64,000 nt of DNA from Anaerostipes sp. (lineage in GTDB: Bacteria > Bacillota > Clostridia > Lachnospirales > Lachnospiraceae): NCBI GenBank assembly GCA_028704435.1, contig JAQWFL010000001.1, positions 62,001 through 126,000 of the forward strand, written 5' to 3'. Position 1 is the stretch's first letter. Every line of letters begins with the position of its first letter. A program made the translations under genes and the position numbers. The notes under the pieces are model-generated. The model had not been told where the DNA came from. It ran no database searches and saw nothing but the letters and a program-made list of their open reading frames with translations. This document shows, one piece after another, positions 30,501-40,014 of this stretch.

Positions 30501-32053
30501 TTGAGGATTTGGCACAGTTAATTTATGACTGTAAGAATGCAAACAGAGATGCAAGAATTTCTGTAAAACTTGTATCTGAGGCAGGAGTTGGAACTGTAGC
30601 AGCAGGTGTTGCAAAAGCTGGGGCTCAGGTTATCTTAATCTCAGGATATGACGGAGGAACAGGAGCTGCTCCTAAAAACTCTATTTACAATGCAGGGCTT
30701 CCTTGGGAGTTGGGACTTGCAGAGGCGCATCAAAACTTAATTATGAATGATCTTCGTAACAAAGTGGTTGTGGAAACAGATGGAAAATTAATGAGTGGTA
30801 GAGATGTTGCTATTGCATGTATGCTTGGTGCAGAAGAGTTTGGATTTGCAACAGCACCTCTTGTAACCTTAGGGTGCGTAATGATGAGAGTCTGCAATCT
30901 TGATACTTGTCCAGTTGGAGTTGCCACACAGAATCCAGAATTAAGAAAGAAATTTGCTGGAAAACCAGAATATGTTGTAAACTTTATGAAGTTTATTGCG
31001 CAGGAATTAAGAGAATATATGGCTAAACTTGGAGTTGCAACCATAGATGAATTGGTTGGAAGAACCGATTTGTTAGAACCAACAGAAGATGCAGCCAAGA
31101 ATCATATTGATCTTTCTAAGATTTTAGATACAACTTATGTTAAGAAAGAGAAATTTAACTACAATAAGAAAAATGTATATGATTTCAAGTTGGATGAAAC
31201 AGCAGATATAAAAATACTATTAAAAGAATTAAAAGAAGCTCTTGATACAAAACAAAAGAAGAGTATAGAGATAGAAGTAACCAATATTAATCGAGCATTT
31301 GGTACTATCTTTGGGTCTGAGATTACAAAAAAATGGGGAGACCAGACGCTAGAAGAAGATACTTTTACCGTAAAATGTAATGGTGCTGGAGGGCAAAGCT
31401 TTGGTGCTTTTATTCCAAAAGGTTTAACGTTGGAACTTGTAGGAGACAGTAATGATTACTTTGGAAAAGGACTTTCTGGAGGTAAAATTGTTGTATATCC
31501 ATCTACAGGAGTAAAATACAAACCAGAAGAAAATATCATTATAGGAAATGTTGCCTTATATGGAGCAACAAGTGGAAAGGCATTTATCAATGGAATTGCA
31601 GGAGAACGTTTCTGTGTTCGTAACTCTGGAGCGACTGCAGTTGTAGAAGGTGTGGGAGACCATGGATGCGAATATATGACTGGTGGACGTGTTCTTGTAC
31701 TTGGTGAGACAGGAAAGAATTTTGCTGCAGGTATGAGTGGAGGTATTGCTTATGTTTTAGATGAGGAAAGTAAGCTTTACATGAATCTAAATAAGGATAT
31801 GGTATCCATTGAGAATTTAACTTCTAAGTATGATGTACAAGAAGTTAAAGATATGCTTTCAGAACATGTGGCATATACAAATTCAGCAAAAGGAAAGCAG
31901 ATTCTAAAGAATTTTGCAGATTACCTTCCTAAGATTAAGAAAATTATGCCAAGGGATTACAAGCGTATGTTAAATTTAATTGTTCAAATGGAAGAGCGTG
32001 GTCTTAGCAGCGAACAGGCACAAATTGAAGCATTTTACGAGAATGCTAAGTAG
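27521..32053 (+). CDS. gltB: glutamate synthase large subunit
   Basis: 1510-residue NADPH-GOGAT alpha subunit. It hydrolyses glutamine and transfers ammonia to 2-oxoglutarate to make glutamate. The amidotransferase nucleophile is Cys21 (HDNCGIG) after a 20-residue propeptide that should be removed. The central domain follows, then the FMN/3Fe-4S synthase domain with GGEGGERPERL, GEGGHLPG and the CxxxxxC of NLDTCPVGVATQ. The beta-helix (GXGXG) domain closes the protein. Length is normal. It is paired with gltD 13 bp downstream. Confidence 0.96.
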   Translation: MVNQKDITSGLYDPSFEHDNCGIGACVNIKGIKSHQTVDNALKIVETLEHRAGKDAAGETGDGVGIMLQISHKFFSKVCKEEGIEIGKEREYGIGMFFFPDDEMKLQQAKKMFEIISEKEGLPFLGWREVPTDKGVLGKKAVECMPRILQAFIGKPEGIEKGLEFDRKLYIARKVFEQSNEETYVVSISSRTIVYKGMFLVGQLRTFFKDLHNKDYESAIALVHSRFSTNTTPSWEKAHPYRMIVHNGEINTIRGNADKMLAREENMESEFFKDKMQKLIPVVNPAGSDSARLDNTLEFLVMSGMDLPHAIMITIPEPWENNKVITQEKRDFYQYYATMMEPWDGPASILFTDGDQVGAVLDRNGLRPSRYYITDDDQLILSSEIGVLDINPTKILVKERLRPGKMLLVDTVKGEVVSDDVIKERYAEKESYGEWLDSNLLTLKDLKIPNLPVPTYEKEEREKMLKAFGYSYEEVKTSIQPMALNGAEGIAAMGNDSPLAVFSKKHQPLFNYFKQLFAQVTNPPIDAIREELVTSTTVYVGTEGNILEERPENCHILKVHNPILTDTDLLKIKYMNKEGFKVVELPITYYKNTSLEKALDHLFVEADRAYRDGANIIILSDREVDENHVPIPSLLAVSAMHQHLIRTKKRTSVALILESGEPREVHHFATLLGYGACAINPYLALQSIQKLIDDNLLHKDYYAAVDDYTDAVLHGIVKIASKMGISTLQSYQGSQIFEAIGVSKDVVDKYFTNTVSRVGGISLKDIETDVDARHSAAFDPLGLENDLSLESTGSHKVRSGKEQHLYNPQTIHTLQMAARTGNYDTFKKYTHMVDEELEPGNLRGMMEFKYPKKGISIDKVESVDSIVKRFKTGAMSYGSISGEAHETLAIAMNMLGGKSNSGEGGERPERLKVGRDGKNRCSAIKQVASGRFGVTSEYLVSAKEIQIKMAQGAKPGEGGHLPGKKVYPWIAKTRHSTAGVGLISPPPHHDIYSIEDLAQLIYDCKNANRDARISVKLVSEAGVGTVAAGVAKAGAQVILISGYDGGTGAAPKNSIYNAGLPWELGLAEAHQNLIMNDLRNKVVVETDGKLMSGRDVAIACMLGAEEFGFATAPLVTLGCVMMRVCNLDTCPVGVATQNPELRKKFAGKPEYVVNFMKFIAQELREYMAKLGVATIDELVGRTDLLEPTEDAAKNHIDLSKILDTTYVKKEKFNYNKKNVYDFKLDETADIKILLKELKEALDTKQKKSIEIEVTNINRAFGTIFGSEITKKWGDQTLEEDTFTVKCNGAGGQSFGAFIPKGLTLELVGDSNDYFGKGLSGGKIVVYPSTGVKYKPEENIIIGNVALYGATSGKAFINGIAGERFCVRNSGATAVVEGVGDHGCEYMTGGRVLVLGETGKNFAAGMSGGIAYVLDEESKLYMNLNKDMVSIENLTSKYDVQEVKDMLSEHVAYTNSAKGKQILKNFADYLPKIKKIMPRDYKRMLNLIVQMEERGLSSEQAQIEAFYENAK

Positions 32054-32066
32054 GAGGATATAAGTT

Positions 32067-33551
32067 ATGGGAAAACCAACTGGATTTTTAGATTACGAAA
32101 GAGAAGATGCAGTCGCAGAATCTCCAAAACAAAGAATAAAACATTTTAATGAATTTCATACTCCTCTTAGCAAAGAGGAGCAGCAAAAACAAGGTGCCAG
32201 ATGTATGGATTGTGGAGTTCCATTTTGCCAGTCAGGATTAATGCTTGGAGGTATGGCATCTGGATGTCCGTTAAATAATTTAGTCCCAGAATGGAATGAT
32301 TTGATTTATACAGGAAATTGGGAGCAGGCATTCCATCGATTAAAGAAAACCAATCCATTTCCAGAGTTTACAGGACGTGTGTGTCCTGCACTTTGTGAAA
32401 ATGCATGTACTTGTGGGTTGAATGGGATCCCCGTCTGCTCTAAGCAAAACGAATTAAGTATTGTAGAGTATGCATATGAGCATGGTTTAGCGGCGGCAAA
32501 ACCACCGAAATCAAGAACTGGGAAGAAAGTTGCAGTGGTTGGTTCTGGTCCATCAGGACTTTCTGTTGCCAATTCTTTAAATAAGCGTGGTCATGATGTG
32601 ACAGTGTTTGAGCGTTCTGATCGTATCGGCGGACTGTTAATGTATGGAATTCCAAACATGAAATTGGATAAGCAATATGTAGAACGAAAAGTAAAAGTTA
32701 TGGAAGAAGAAGGAATCAAGTTTGTCACAAACACAAATATTGGAATAGACATGAAGCCTGCACAGATGTTAAAGGATTTTGACCGAGTCGTATTGGCTTG
32801 TGGGGCTTCTAATCCAAGGGATATCAAGTCTCCAGGAAGAGATGCAAAAGGGATTTATTTTGCAGTTGATTTTCTGAAATCAACAACAAAGAGTCTGTTG
32901 GATTCTGAGTTAAGAGATAATAATTATATTTCAGCAAAAGATAAACACGTGATTGTAATTGGTGGGGGAGATACAGGAAACGATTGTGTTGGTACATCCA
33001 TTCGCCATGGTGCTAAGAGCGTAACTCAGCTTGAAATGATGCCAAAAGCACCAGATGAAAGGGCTGAAAATAATCCATGGCCTGAATGGCCAAGAATCTG
33101 TAAGACAGACTATGGTCAAGAAGAATCCATTGCTGTGTTTGGGCATGATCCACGTATTTATCAGACAACAGTAAAGGAATTCAAAAAAAATAAGGCAGGG
33201 GAACTATGCAAAGTTGTTATAGTGAATCTTGAAAGCAAAAAAGACGAAAAAACTGGAAGAATGATTATGGCAGAGGTGCTAGGAACAGAAAAAGAAATTC
33301 CAGCAGATTTGGTTTTGATTGCAGCAGGATTCTTGGGCAGCCAAGATTATGTAACAAAAGCATTTGGTGTAGAAGTCAATGAAAGAAGCAACGTAAGGAC
33401 GGAAGCTGACACATTTAGTACAAATGTAAAAAATGTATTTGTTGCAGGTGATATGCATCGTGGACAATCTCTTGTTGTATGGGCTATTCGTGAAGGAAGA
33501 GATGCGGCTCGTGAAGTTGACATGAGTCTTATGGGCTATACAAATTTATAA
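32067..33551 (+). CDS. gltD: glutamate synthase small subunit
   Basis: 494-residue FAD/NADPH oxidoreductase that feeds electrons to GltB. N-terminal cysteine clusters (CMDCGVPFCQ and CPALCENACTCG) bind two [4Fe-4S] clusters. The FAD fold has VAVVGSGPSGLS and the NADPH fold VIVIGGGDTGND, and the C-terminus carries VFVAGDMHRGQS. Good ribosome site AGGAGG. A strong terminator follows, so gltBD is a two-gene ammonia-assimilation operon. Confidence 0.96.
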   Translation: MGKPTGFLDYEREDAVAESPKQRIKHFNEFHTPLSKEEQQKQGARCMDCGVPFCQSGLMLGGMASGCPLNNLVPEWNDLIYTGNWEQAFHRLKKTNPFPEFTGRVCPALCENACTCGLNGIPVCSKQNELSIVEYAYEHGLAAAKPPKSRTGKKVAVVGSGPSGLSVANSLNKRGHDVTVFERSDRIGGLLMYGIPNMKLDKQYVERKVKVMEEEGIKFVTNTNIGIDMKPAQMLKDFDRVVLACGASNPRDIKSPGRDAKGIYFAVDFLKSTTKSLLDSELRDNNYISAKDKHVIVIGGGDTGNDCVGTSIRHGAKSVTQLEMMPKAPDERAENNPWPEWPRICKTDYGQEESIAVFGHDPRIYQTTVKEFKKNKAGELCKVVIVNLESKKDEKTGRMIMAEVLGTEKEIPADLVLIAAGFLGSQDYVTKAFGVEVNERSNVRTEADTFSTNVKNVFVAGDMHRGQSLVVWAIREGRDAAREVDMSLMGYTNL

Positions 33552-33564
33552 TAGATAATAGATA

Positions 33565-33620
33565 AAAAAAGAAACATTTCTTTTTGTGAATGAGAGCAAA
33601 AGAAATGTTTCTTTTTTGTA
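33565..33620 (+). terminator. terminator of gltBD
   Basis: A long stem of about 20 bp (33565-33584 with 33598-33617), AT-rich, ending in TTTTTT. Confidence 0.88.
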
Positions 33621-33680
33621 TTTATTTTTGTTTTTGTGCATTATTAACAAAAATAAAAATAAAGTGGGTAACCCAATATG

Positions 33681-33710
33681 TTGAGAAGTAAAGGCTTAAA
33701 GAGTTATAAT
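33681..33710 (+). promoter_or_regulatory. promoter of the lactate operon
   Basis: TTGAGA (33681-33686), 18-bp spacer, TATAAT (33705-33710). It is about 215 bp upstream of the permease start, leaving a long leader. Confidence 0.6.
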
Positions 33711-33804
33711 ATAGTTTTCAAAATAGAGAAAACAGGTAAAATTGCACAGAAATAAAATAGTATATTCCAATTTGTCGTGATATATGATATTATTTACCTA
33801 AGTT

Positions 33805-33821
33805 AATTGGCTCATCCAATT
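33805..33821 (+). promoter_or_regulatory. LldR-like operator
   Basis: Perfect 6-5-6 inverted repeat AATTGGCTCATCCAATT. It has the same arms and spacing as the E. coli LldR site as I recall it (AATTGGCCCTACCAATT). A GntR/FadR-family gene lies at the end of the same lactate cluster (41560). The site is about 95 bp downstream of the predicted promoter, so it would act as a roadblock unless another promoter is used. Confidence 0.65.
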
Positions 33822-33925
33822 TAAAGCAAATGACATAATCGCCCCAACTTAGAACGGCTTTTGAATATGGATAGAGCATCGTGAATCTATTATATCAAAA
33901 TGTAACAGTGAGAGGAGGATTTATT

Positions 33926-35467
33926 GTGTTATTCGTTAAGTTTATTTTAGCTATGCTTCCTATTATTTGGTTGATTATTGCACTGAGTGGTTTGAAGATG
34001 GCGGGGCATAAAGCTTGTTTGATTGCGTTAGGGCTTACGATTGTGCTTGCTGTAGGATACTGGAAATTGAATTTTATGTGGACTATGTCCGCTGCGTTAG
34101 AAGGTGTACTAAATGCACTATGGCCAATCTGCTTAGTTATCGTTGCAGCGTTATTTACATATAATCTGGCGTTAAAGACAGGTGCTATGGAATTGATTAA
34201 GAGAATGCTCGCAAGTGTTTCCACAGATAAGAGAGTGTTAGCACTTATTATTGGATGGGGATTTGGTAACTTTATGGAAGGTATGGCGGGGTTTGGAACC
34301 GCAGTAGCAATTCCCGCATCTATGCTGGTAGGAATCGGATTGAATCCTATGAGTGCTGTAGTTGGATGTTTGGTTGTGAATTCAACGCCAACTGCTTTTG
34401 GATCTGTTGGAGTTCCAACCGTAACATTAGCATCAGTAACAGGACTTGATGTATTATCACTTTCAGGAAGTGTTGCATTGATTCAATGTATTTTAACATT
34501 TATTTCACCATTTTTAATGGTTTGTATTTGTGGAAAAGGAATTAAAACATTAAAAGGTATGATACCTACAACATTAATTGCTTCTCTTTCATTTGTAATT
34601 CCATGGTTTATTGCCGCAAATGCAATTGGACCTGAACTACCAGATGTAATTGGATCTATTTGTTCTATGTTATGTATTATTGTAGCAGCAAAGATATTTA
34701 ATAAGAATCCTGATAAGGAATATATGATTGAAGTTTCAGATAAAGAGGAAAAAGATATTACATTGAATGAAGGATTGAAGGCATGGAGCCCATTTATTCT
34801 TATCTTTATATTACTTATGCTAACTTCAACATTATGTCCACCAATTCACAATTTGATTGCAGGAATTAAGTCAGAAATTGTTGTGTATGCTGGAAAGGCA
34901 GGAAATACATTGTCCTTCAGTTGGGTTAATACGCCGGGAGTTATGATTTTTATTGCAGCAATTATCGGTGGATTTATTCAAAAGGCAAAAGTGAGTGAGA
35001 TGGTTCAAGTATTAATTGAAACAATAAAGAAATATTGGAAGACAATCGTTACCATTTGTGCTGTTATGGCAATTGCTAAGATTATGGGATATAGTGGAAT
35101 GATTTCTGATATTGCATCACTTCTAGTTGTGGTCACTGGTTCTTTCTATCCATTGTTTGCACCATTAATTGGTGGAATTGGAGCCTTCGTTACTGGTTCT
35201 GGAACATCTACATGTGTGTTGTTTGGTGGATTACAGACCGAAACTGCAAAAACCTTAGGATTGAATCCTTCGTGGATGGCAGCAGCCAATGTAATGGGTG
35301 CTGGAATTGGAAAGATGGTATCTCCACAAGGAATTGCCATAGGTGCAGGTGCTATTAGTGCTGTGGGCTCAGAAAGCAAGATTTTAAGTGCAGTATTCAA
35401 ATATTTCTTACTATTTATTATTATTGCAGGAATTATTTGTTATGTAGGTTCCATGATGGGACTTTGA
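33926..35467 (+). CDS. lctP: L-lactate permease
   Basis: Proton-coupled lactate transporter of the LctP family (PF02652), 513 residues from the GTG at 33926, which has GAGAGGAGG upstream; the frame is open to an ATG at 33881 with no ribosome site. About a dozen membrane helices with family landmarks FMEGMAGFGTAVAIPA and FVTGSGTSTCVLFGG. First gene of the lactate-oxidation operon and placed under the LldR-like operator. Confidence 0.92.
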   Translation: MLFVKFILAMLPIIWLIIALSGLKMAGHKACLIALGLTIVLAVGYWKLNFMWTMSAALEGVLNALWPICLVIVAALFTYNLALKTGAMELIKRMLASVSTDKRVLALIIGWGFGNFMEGMAGFGTAVAIPASMLVGIGLNPMSAVVGCLVVNSTPTAFGSVGVPTVTLASVTGLDVLSLSGSVALIQCILTFISPFLMVCICGKGIKTLKGMIPTTLIASLSFVIPWFIAANAIGPELPDVIGSICSMLCIIVAAKIFNKNPDKEYMIEVSDKEEKDITLNEGLKAWSPFILIFILLMLTSTLCPPIHNLIAGIKSEIVVYAGKAGNTLSFSWVNTPGVMIFIAAIIGGFIQKAKVSEMVQVLIETIKKYWKTIVTICAVMAIAKIMGYSGMISDIASLLVVVTGSFYPLFAPLIGGIGAFVTGSGTSTCVLFGGLQTETAKTLGLNPSWMAAANVMGAGIGKMVSPQGIAIGAGAISAVGSESKILSAVFKYFLLFIIIAGIICYVGSMMGL

Positions 35468-35552
35468 TAAATTAGAAAACAAAATAGACTTTTCAGAGGT
35501 GGGGAAATTATCCTGCCTCTGATATAAAACAAGGAATCAAGGAGGTAACAAA

Positions 35553-36965
35553 ATGTACAACGAACTAACTTCTGAAATTATTGAACAAATCAAGGGTGTT
35601 TCGGACCATGTATTTGAGGGCGAGGATATTAATCCTGATTATTCCAAAGATGAAATGCCTATTTATGGAACGAAGATGCCAGATCTTGCAGTTCAGCCTA
35701 GATCTACAGAAGAAGTGGCAGCAGTTATGAAAATCTGTTATGAAAACAATATCCCAGTAACTCCTCGTGGAGCAGGAACAGGATTAGCAGGTGGAGCAGT
35801 TCCACTTTGTGGTGGAGTATTAATTGATACTTCAAAAATGAATAAAATAATTTCTTATGATTTAGAGAATTTTGTAGTAAATATTGAAGCAGGAGTTTTG
35901 CTAAATGATTTGGCAGAAGATTGTTTAGGACAAGGAATGTTATATCCACCAGATCCAGGTGAGAAATTTGCATGTGTTGGTGGAAATGTGGCAACAAATG
36001 CAGGTGGTATGAGAGCAGTAAAATACGGAGCAACAAGAGATTATGTTCGTGCAATGACTGTTGTTTTACCAACTGGTGAAATTACAAAGTTTGGAGCTAC
36101 TGTAACGAAAACATCTTCTGGATATTCCTTATTAAATTTAATGATTGGAGCCGAAGGTACTCTAGGAATTATTACAGAATTAACATTGAAAGTGATACCT
36201 GCACCAAAGGTTGCACAGTCTTTGATTATTCCTTTTGAAGATTTGGATACAGCACTTAAGACAGTACCAAAATTCAAAATGGCACATATGGATCCACAGG
36301 CCATTGAGTTTATGGAACGAGAAATTGTGCTTGCATCAGAACGATACATTGGAAAATCTGTTTTCCCTCAAGAATTAGAAGGGATTCAAATTGGAGCTTA
36401 TTTATTGATAACTTTGGATGGAAATTCCGAAGAAGAAGTAGAAGGTTTAATCGAACAGGCAGCTGAAATTGTGTTAGAAGCTGGGGCAATTGATGTTTTA
36501 GTAGCAGATACCCCATCTAAGATGAAAGATGCATGGGCAGCACGTTCTTCTTTCCTTGAGGCAATTATGGAAGAAACAAAATTACTAGATGAGTGTGATG
36601 TGGTTGTACCAGTAAATGAGATTGCTAAATATTTGAATTTTGTAAATGAGACAGGAGCTGACTGTGGATTGGAAATCAAATCTTTTGGTCATGCAGGTGA
36701 TGGTAACCTACATATTTATCAATGTTCTAATGATTTAGAGGAAGAAGAGTTCAAGAAAAGAGTGGATAAATTCTTTGGAATTATCTATAAAGAAGCAACA
36801 GACATTGGTGGTTTAGTTTCTGGAGAACATGGAATTGGTTCTGGAAAGGTAAAATACTTATTAGATTCTGTAGGTGATGTAAACATGAACCTAATGGAAG
36901 GAATTAAAAAAGTATTTGATCCTAAGATGATTCTTAATCCAGGAAAGGTCTGCTATACATTATAA
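35553..36965 (+). CDS. FAD-dependent lactate dehydrogenase (GlcD family)
   Basis: 470-residue flavoprotein with an N-terminal FAD_binding_4 domain (TPRGAGTGLAGGAVP, GGNVATNAGGMRAVKYG) and C-terminal FAD-oxidase domain (SFGHAGDGNLHIY, GEHGIGSGK). Oxidises lactate to pyruvate. The partner EtfB and EtfA genes directly follow, the arrangement of the electron-confurcating NAD-dependent LDH-Etf complex (LctBCD) of Acetobacterium and related Clostridia, where ferredoxin oxidation drives lactate oxidation. D-lactate is the likely isomer because a racemase is encoded in the same operon. Confidence 0.88.
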   Translation: MYNELTSEIIEQIKGVSDHVFEGEDINPDYSKDEMPIYGTKMPDLAVQPRSTEEVAAVMKICYENNIPVTPRGAGTGLAGGAVPLCGGVLIDTSKMNKIISYDLENFVVNIEAGVLLNDLAEDCLGQGMLYPPDPGEKFACVGGNVATNAGGMRAVKYGATRDYVRAMTVVLPTGEITKFGATVTKTSSGYSLLNLMIGAEGTLGIITELTLKVIPAPKVAQSLIIPFEDLDTALKTVPKFKMAHMDPQAIEFMEREIVLASERYIGKSVFPQELEGIQIGAYLLITLDGNSEEEVEGLIEQAAEIVLEAGAIDVLVADTPSKMKDAWAARSSFLEAIMEETKLLDECDVVVPVNEIAKYLNFVNETGADCGLEIKSFGHAGDGNLHIYQCSNDLEEEEFKKRVDKFFGIIYKEATDIGGLVSGEHGIGSGKVKYLLDSVGDVNMNLMEGIKKVFDPKMILNPGKVCYTL

Positions 36966-37017
36966 AAAGAAACAATTGTAAACAAAAAGAAATGAACAGA
37001 AAACAGGAGGAAACATC

Positions 37018-37821
37018 ATGAATATTTGTGTGTGTATCAAGCAAGTGCCTGACACAAATGAAATTAAAGTAGATCCAGAGAAGCATACTTTAATCCGTGC
37101 AGGAGTACCAAGTATTGTAAACCCTTTTGACACTTATGCACAAGAAGTAGGAGTCAGACTGAAAGAAAAAGTAGGAGGAAAGGTTGTTGTTATTTCTATG
37201 GGACCACCTCAAGCTGCAGACGCATTGAAATCTTGTCTAGCAGTTGGTGCAGATGCTGCATATCTTATTTCTGGAAGGAAATTTGGAGGATCTGACACAT
37301 TAGCAACGAGTTACATACTTTCAGAATCAATCAAAGCAGTGGAAGAAAAAGAAGGATTTAAATTTGATTTAATCCTTTGTGGAAAACAGGCCACTGATGG
37401 TGATACTGCACAAGTTGGACCAGAAATTGCAGAGCATTTAGATGTTCCTCAAGTAACGTATGCTTTAGATATTATTGAAAATGATGGCGAAATTCAAGTG
37501 AAACGTGAATGTGAGTCAGGATACGATATGATTTCAACAACATTACCAGCTGTTGTTACTGTTGTGAAACTCCCTTACGAACCTAGATATCCAACCATTA
37601 AAACTAAGATGGCTGCAAAGAAGAAAGAAATTCCAGTATTGTCAGAAGAGGATATTCCATCACTTGACATTGAACTTTGTGGACTTAGTGGATCTCCTAC
37701 AAAAGTAAAGAGTACATATACTCCAGTAAGAGAAAAAGACGGAATTAAACTAGAAGGCATGGAAGCAGTTGAAGCAGCAAATCAAGTTGTTCAAATGATG
37801 TACGATGCCAAGTTGATGTAA
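37018..37821 (+). CDS. etfB: electron transfer flavoprotein beta subunit
   Basis: 267-residue EtfB. The segment CGKQATDGDTAQVGPEIAEHL is typical of bifurcating EtfB proteins that bind FAD and NADH. It pairs with EtfA 12 bp downstream and should shuttle electrons between the lactate dehydrogenase, NAD and ferredoxin. The acyl-CoA dehydrogenase three genes on could be a second partner. AGGAGG precedes ATG 37018. Confidence 0.93.
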   Translation: MNICVCIKQVPDTNEIKVDPEKHTLIRAGVPSIVNPFDTYAQEVGVRLKEKVGGKVVVISMGPPQAADALKSCLAVGADAAYLISGRKFGGSDTLATSYILSESIKAVEEKEGFKFDLILCGKQATDGDTAQVGPEIAEHLDVPQVTYALDIIENDGEIQVKRECESGYDMISTTLPAVVTVVKLPYEPRYPTIKTKMAAKKKEIPVLSEEDIPSLDIELCGLSGSPTKVKSTYTPVREKDGIKLEGMEAVEAANQVVQMMYDAKLM

Positions 37822-37833
37822 AGGAGGATATGA

Positions 37834-38844
37834 ATGATGCAAAATCTGACAGATTACAAAAATATGTGGGTTTTTATTGAAACCGAATGTGGAAAAGCAA
37901 AGAACGTTGGATATGAATTATTAAATGTAGCAAAACCATTAGCTACTGAAAAAGGATGCGAGTTAATTGCAGTTGTGGTTGGAAAAGACGTGGAAGGTGT
38001 GGCAAAGGATGCAATCTGCTACGGTGCGGATTCAGTAATTGTTGTTGATGGACCAGAGTATGAATACTATACAACAGATGCTTTTGCAAATGCTATGACA
38101 GAATTAGTAAAGAAATATAAACCAGAAACTTTATTCATTGGAGCAACTAACAATGGACGTGACTTAGGACCAAGAGTTTCCTGCAGATTAAAAACAGGAT
38201 TAACTGCCGATTGTACAGAGATTGCAATTGATGAAGAATCAGGAAATATGGCATGGACTCGTCCAACATTTGGTGGAAACCTAATGGCTACCATTATGTG
38301 TCCTGAACATCGCCCTCAAATGGGAACGGTTCGTCCTGGAGTATTCAAAAAAGGTGCTTATGATGAAAGTCGTACAGGGGAAATTGTAAAAGAAGACATC
38401 CATATGGATGCAGATAAGATTCGTACTAAATTAGTAGAGCGTGTCAATGAAGTTGCAGAGTCTATTAACCTTGAAGAAGCAGATATTATTGTATCTGGTG
38501 GAAGAGGTCTTGGAAGTGCAGAAGGATTTGATGTATTAAAAGAATTAGCAGATGAATTAGGTGCAACAATTGGATGCAGCCGTGCAGTTGTAGATGCAGG
38601 ATGGATGCCACATGCACATCAAGTAGGACAATCAGGAAAATCTGTAGCGCCTAAGATTTATTTTGCAATTGGTATTTCAGGAGCTATTCAGCATGTAGCT
38701 GGTATTTCAGGAGCAGATACAATTATTGCAGTAAATAAAGATGAAGAAGCACCAATATTTGAAGTTGCTGATTATGGAATTGTTGGTAGTTTCAGTGAAG
38801 TTGTACCAGCATTAACAGAAGCATTTAGAGCACAGAAAAATTAA
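37834..38844 (+). CDS. etfA: electron transfer flavoprotein alpha subunit
   Basis: 336-residue EtfA with the C-terminal FAD domain (GGRGLGSAEGF, VVDAGWMPHAHQVGQSGK, GISGAIQHVAG). It lacks the N-terminal ferredoxin-like iron-sulfur extension that some LDH-linked EtfA proteins have, starting directly with the alpha/beta domain. AAGGAGG lies before ATG 37834. It sits between etfB and the acyl-CoA dehydrogenase, each within about 15 bp. Confidence 0.93.
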   Translation: MMQNLTDYKNMWVFIETECGKAKNVGYELLNVAKPLATEKGCELIAVVVGKDVEGVAKDAICYGADSVIVVDGPEYEYYTTDAFANAMTELVKKYKPETLFIGATNNGRDLGPRVSCRLKTGLTADCTEIAIDEESGNMAWTRPTFGGNLMATIMCPEHRPQMGTVRPGVFKKGAYDESRTGEIVKEDIHMDADKIRTKLVERVNEVAESINLEEADIIVSGGRGLGSAEGFDVLKELADELGATIGCSRAVVDAGWMPHAHQVGQSGKSVAPKIYFAIGISGAIQHVAGISGADTIIAVNKDEEAPIFEVADYGIVGSFSEVVPALTEAFRAQKN

Positions 38845-38857
38845 TTAGGAGGTTGTT

Positions 38858-40000
38858 ATGAATTTTAAACAAGATGAAGAACATCAAGATATATTAGAAA
38901 TGGTACATGACTTTGCAGTGAATGAGGTAAAACCATTGGCCGCAGAGATTGACCAAACAGAAGAATTTCCACAAAAGAATGTAGATATGATGGCTGAGAT
39001 GGGACTTCTTGGAATTCCATTTCCAGAGGAATATGGTGGATCAGGTTTAGATACTTTAGCTTATATTCAGACCGTAGAAGAATTAAGTAAATACTGTGCA
39101 ACTACAGGCGTTATTGTTTCAGCACATACATCTTTATGCTGTACTCCAATTTATCAGTTTGGTACAGAAGAACAGAAACAAAAATATTTACCTAAATTGT
39201 GTTCTGGAGAATGGTTAGGTGCATTTGCACTAACAGAACCAGGAGCAGGAACAGATGCTGCAGGACAAAAGACAGTAGCTGTTGATAAAGGAGATCACTG
39301 GGTATTAAATGGTTCTAAAATATTTATCACCAACGCTGGAGCAGCAGATGTATTCTTTGTTTTAGCAATGACAGATAAATCTCAGGGAACAAAAGGAATA
39401 TCCGCATTTATTGTTGAAAAAGGATTTGAAGGTTTCTCCATTGGAAAACATGAAGATAAGATGGGAATTCGTGCATCTTCAACATGTGAATTAGTGTTTG
39501 AAGATTGTATTGTTCCAAAAGAAAACTTAGTTGGTGAAGTTGGAAAAGGCTTTAAATATGCCATGATGACACTAGATGGTGGACGTATTGGTGTAGCAGC
39601 TCAAGCTTTGGGTATTGCTGAGGGAGCCATTGAAGAAACAATCCAATACGTGTCTGAGAGAACACAGTTTGGACGACGTATTTCTCAATTCCAAAATACA
39701 CAGTTTGAATTAGCAAAGATGAAAGCAAATACAGAATCTGCAAAACTTCTTGTATATCAAGCTGCATGTGCAAAAGATGATCATGAAGCATATTCACATA
39801 AAGCTGCCATGGCAAAATTAGTTGCTGCAAATAATGCATCTGATGTAACACGCCGTTGTTTACAATTATATGGTGGATATGGATATACAAAAGATTATCC
39901 AATTGAGAGAATGATGAGAGATGCTAAAATCACCGAAATTTATGAAGGTACATCAGAAGTACAGATGATGGTAATCGCTGGCTGGATGGGTGTAAAATAA
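38858..40000 (+). CDS. acyl-CoA dehydrogenase
   Basis: 380-residue FAD enzyme of the short-chain (butyryl-CoA dehydrogenase-like) family. Shows EPGAGTDAAGQ, the FAD segments and IYEGTSEVQ near the C-terminus with the catalytic-base Glu region. Encoded 13 bp after etfA, so it can use the same Etf. In a lactate operon it may reduce acryloyl-CoA (propionate route) or crotonyl-CoA (butyrate route); sequence alone does not decide. Its insertion between etfA and the racemase gene is unusual compared with the Acetobacterium lct operon. Confidence 0.93.
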   Translation: MNFKQDEEHQDILEMVHDFAVNEVKPLAAEIDQTEEFPQKNVDMMAEMGLLGIPFPEEYGGSGLDTLAYIQTVEELSKYCATTGVIVSAHTSLCCTPIYQFGTEEQKQKYLPKLCSGEWLGAFALTEPGAGTDAAGQKTVAVDKGDHWVLNGSKIFITNAGAADVFFVLAMTDKSQGTKGISAFIVEKGFEGFSIGKHEDKMGIRASSTCELVFEDCIVPKENLVGEVGKGFKYAMMTLDGGRIGVAAQALGIAEGAIEETIQYVSERTQFGRRISQFQNTQFELAKMKANTESAKLLVYQAACAKDDHEAYSHKAAMAKLVAANNASDVTRRCLQLYGGYGYTKDYPIERMMRDAKITEIYEGTSEVQMMVIAGWMGVK

Positions 40001-40014
40001 AAAAGGAGCTTCTT

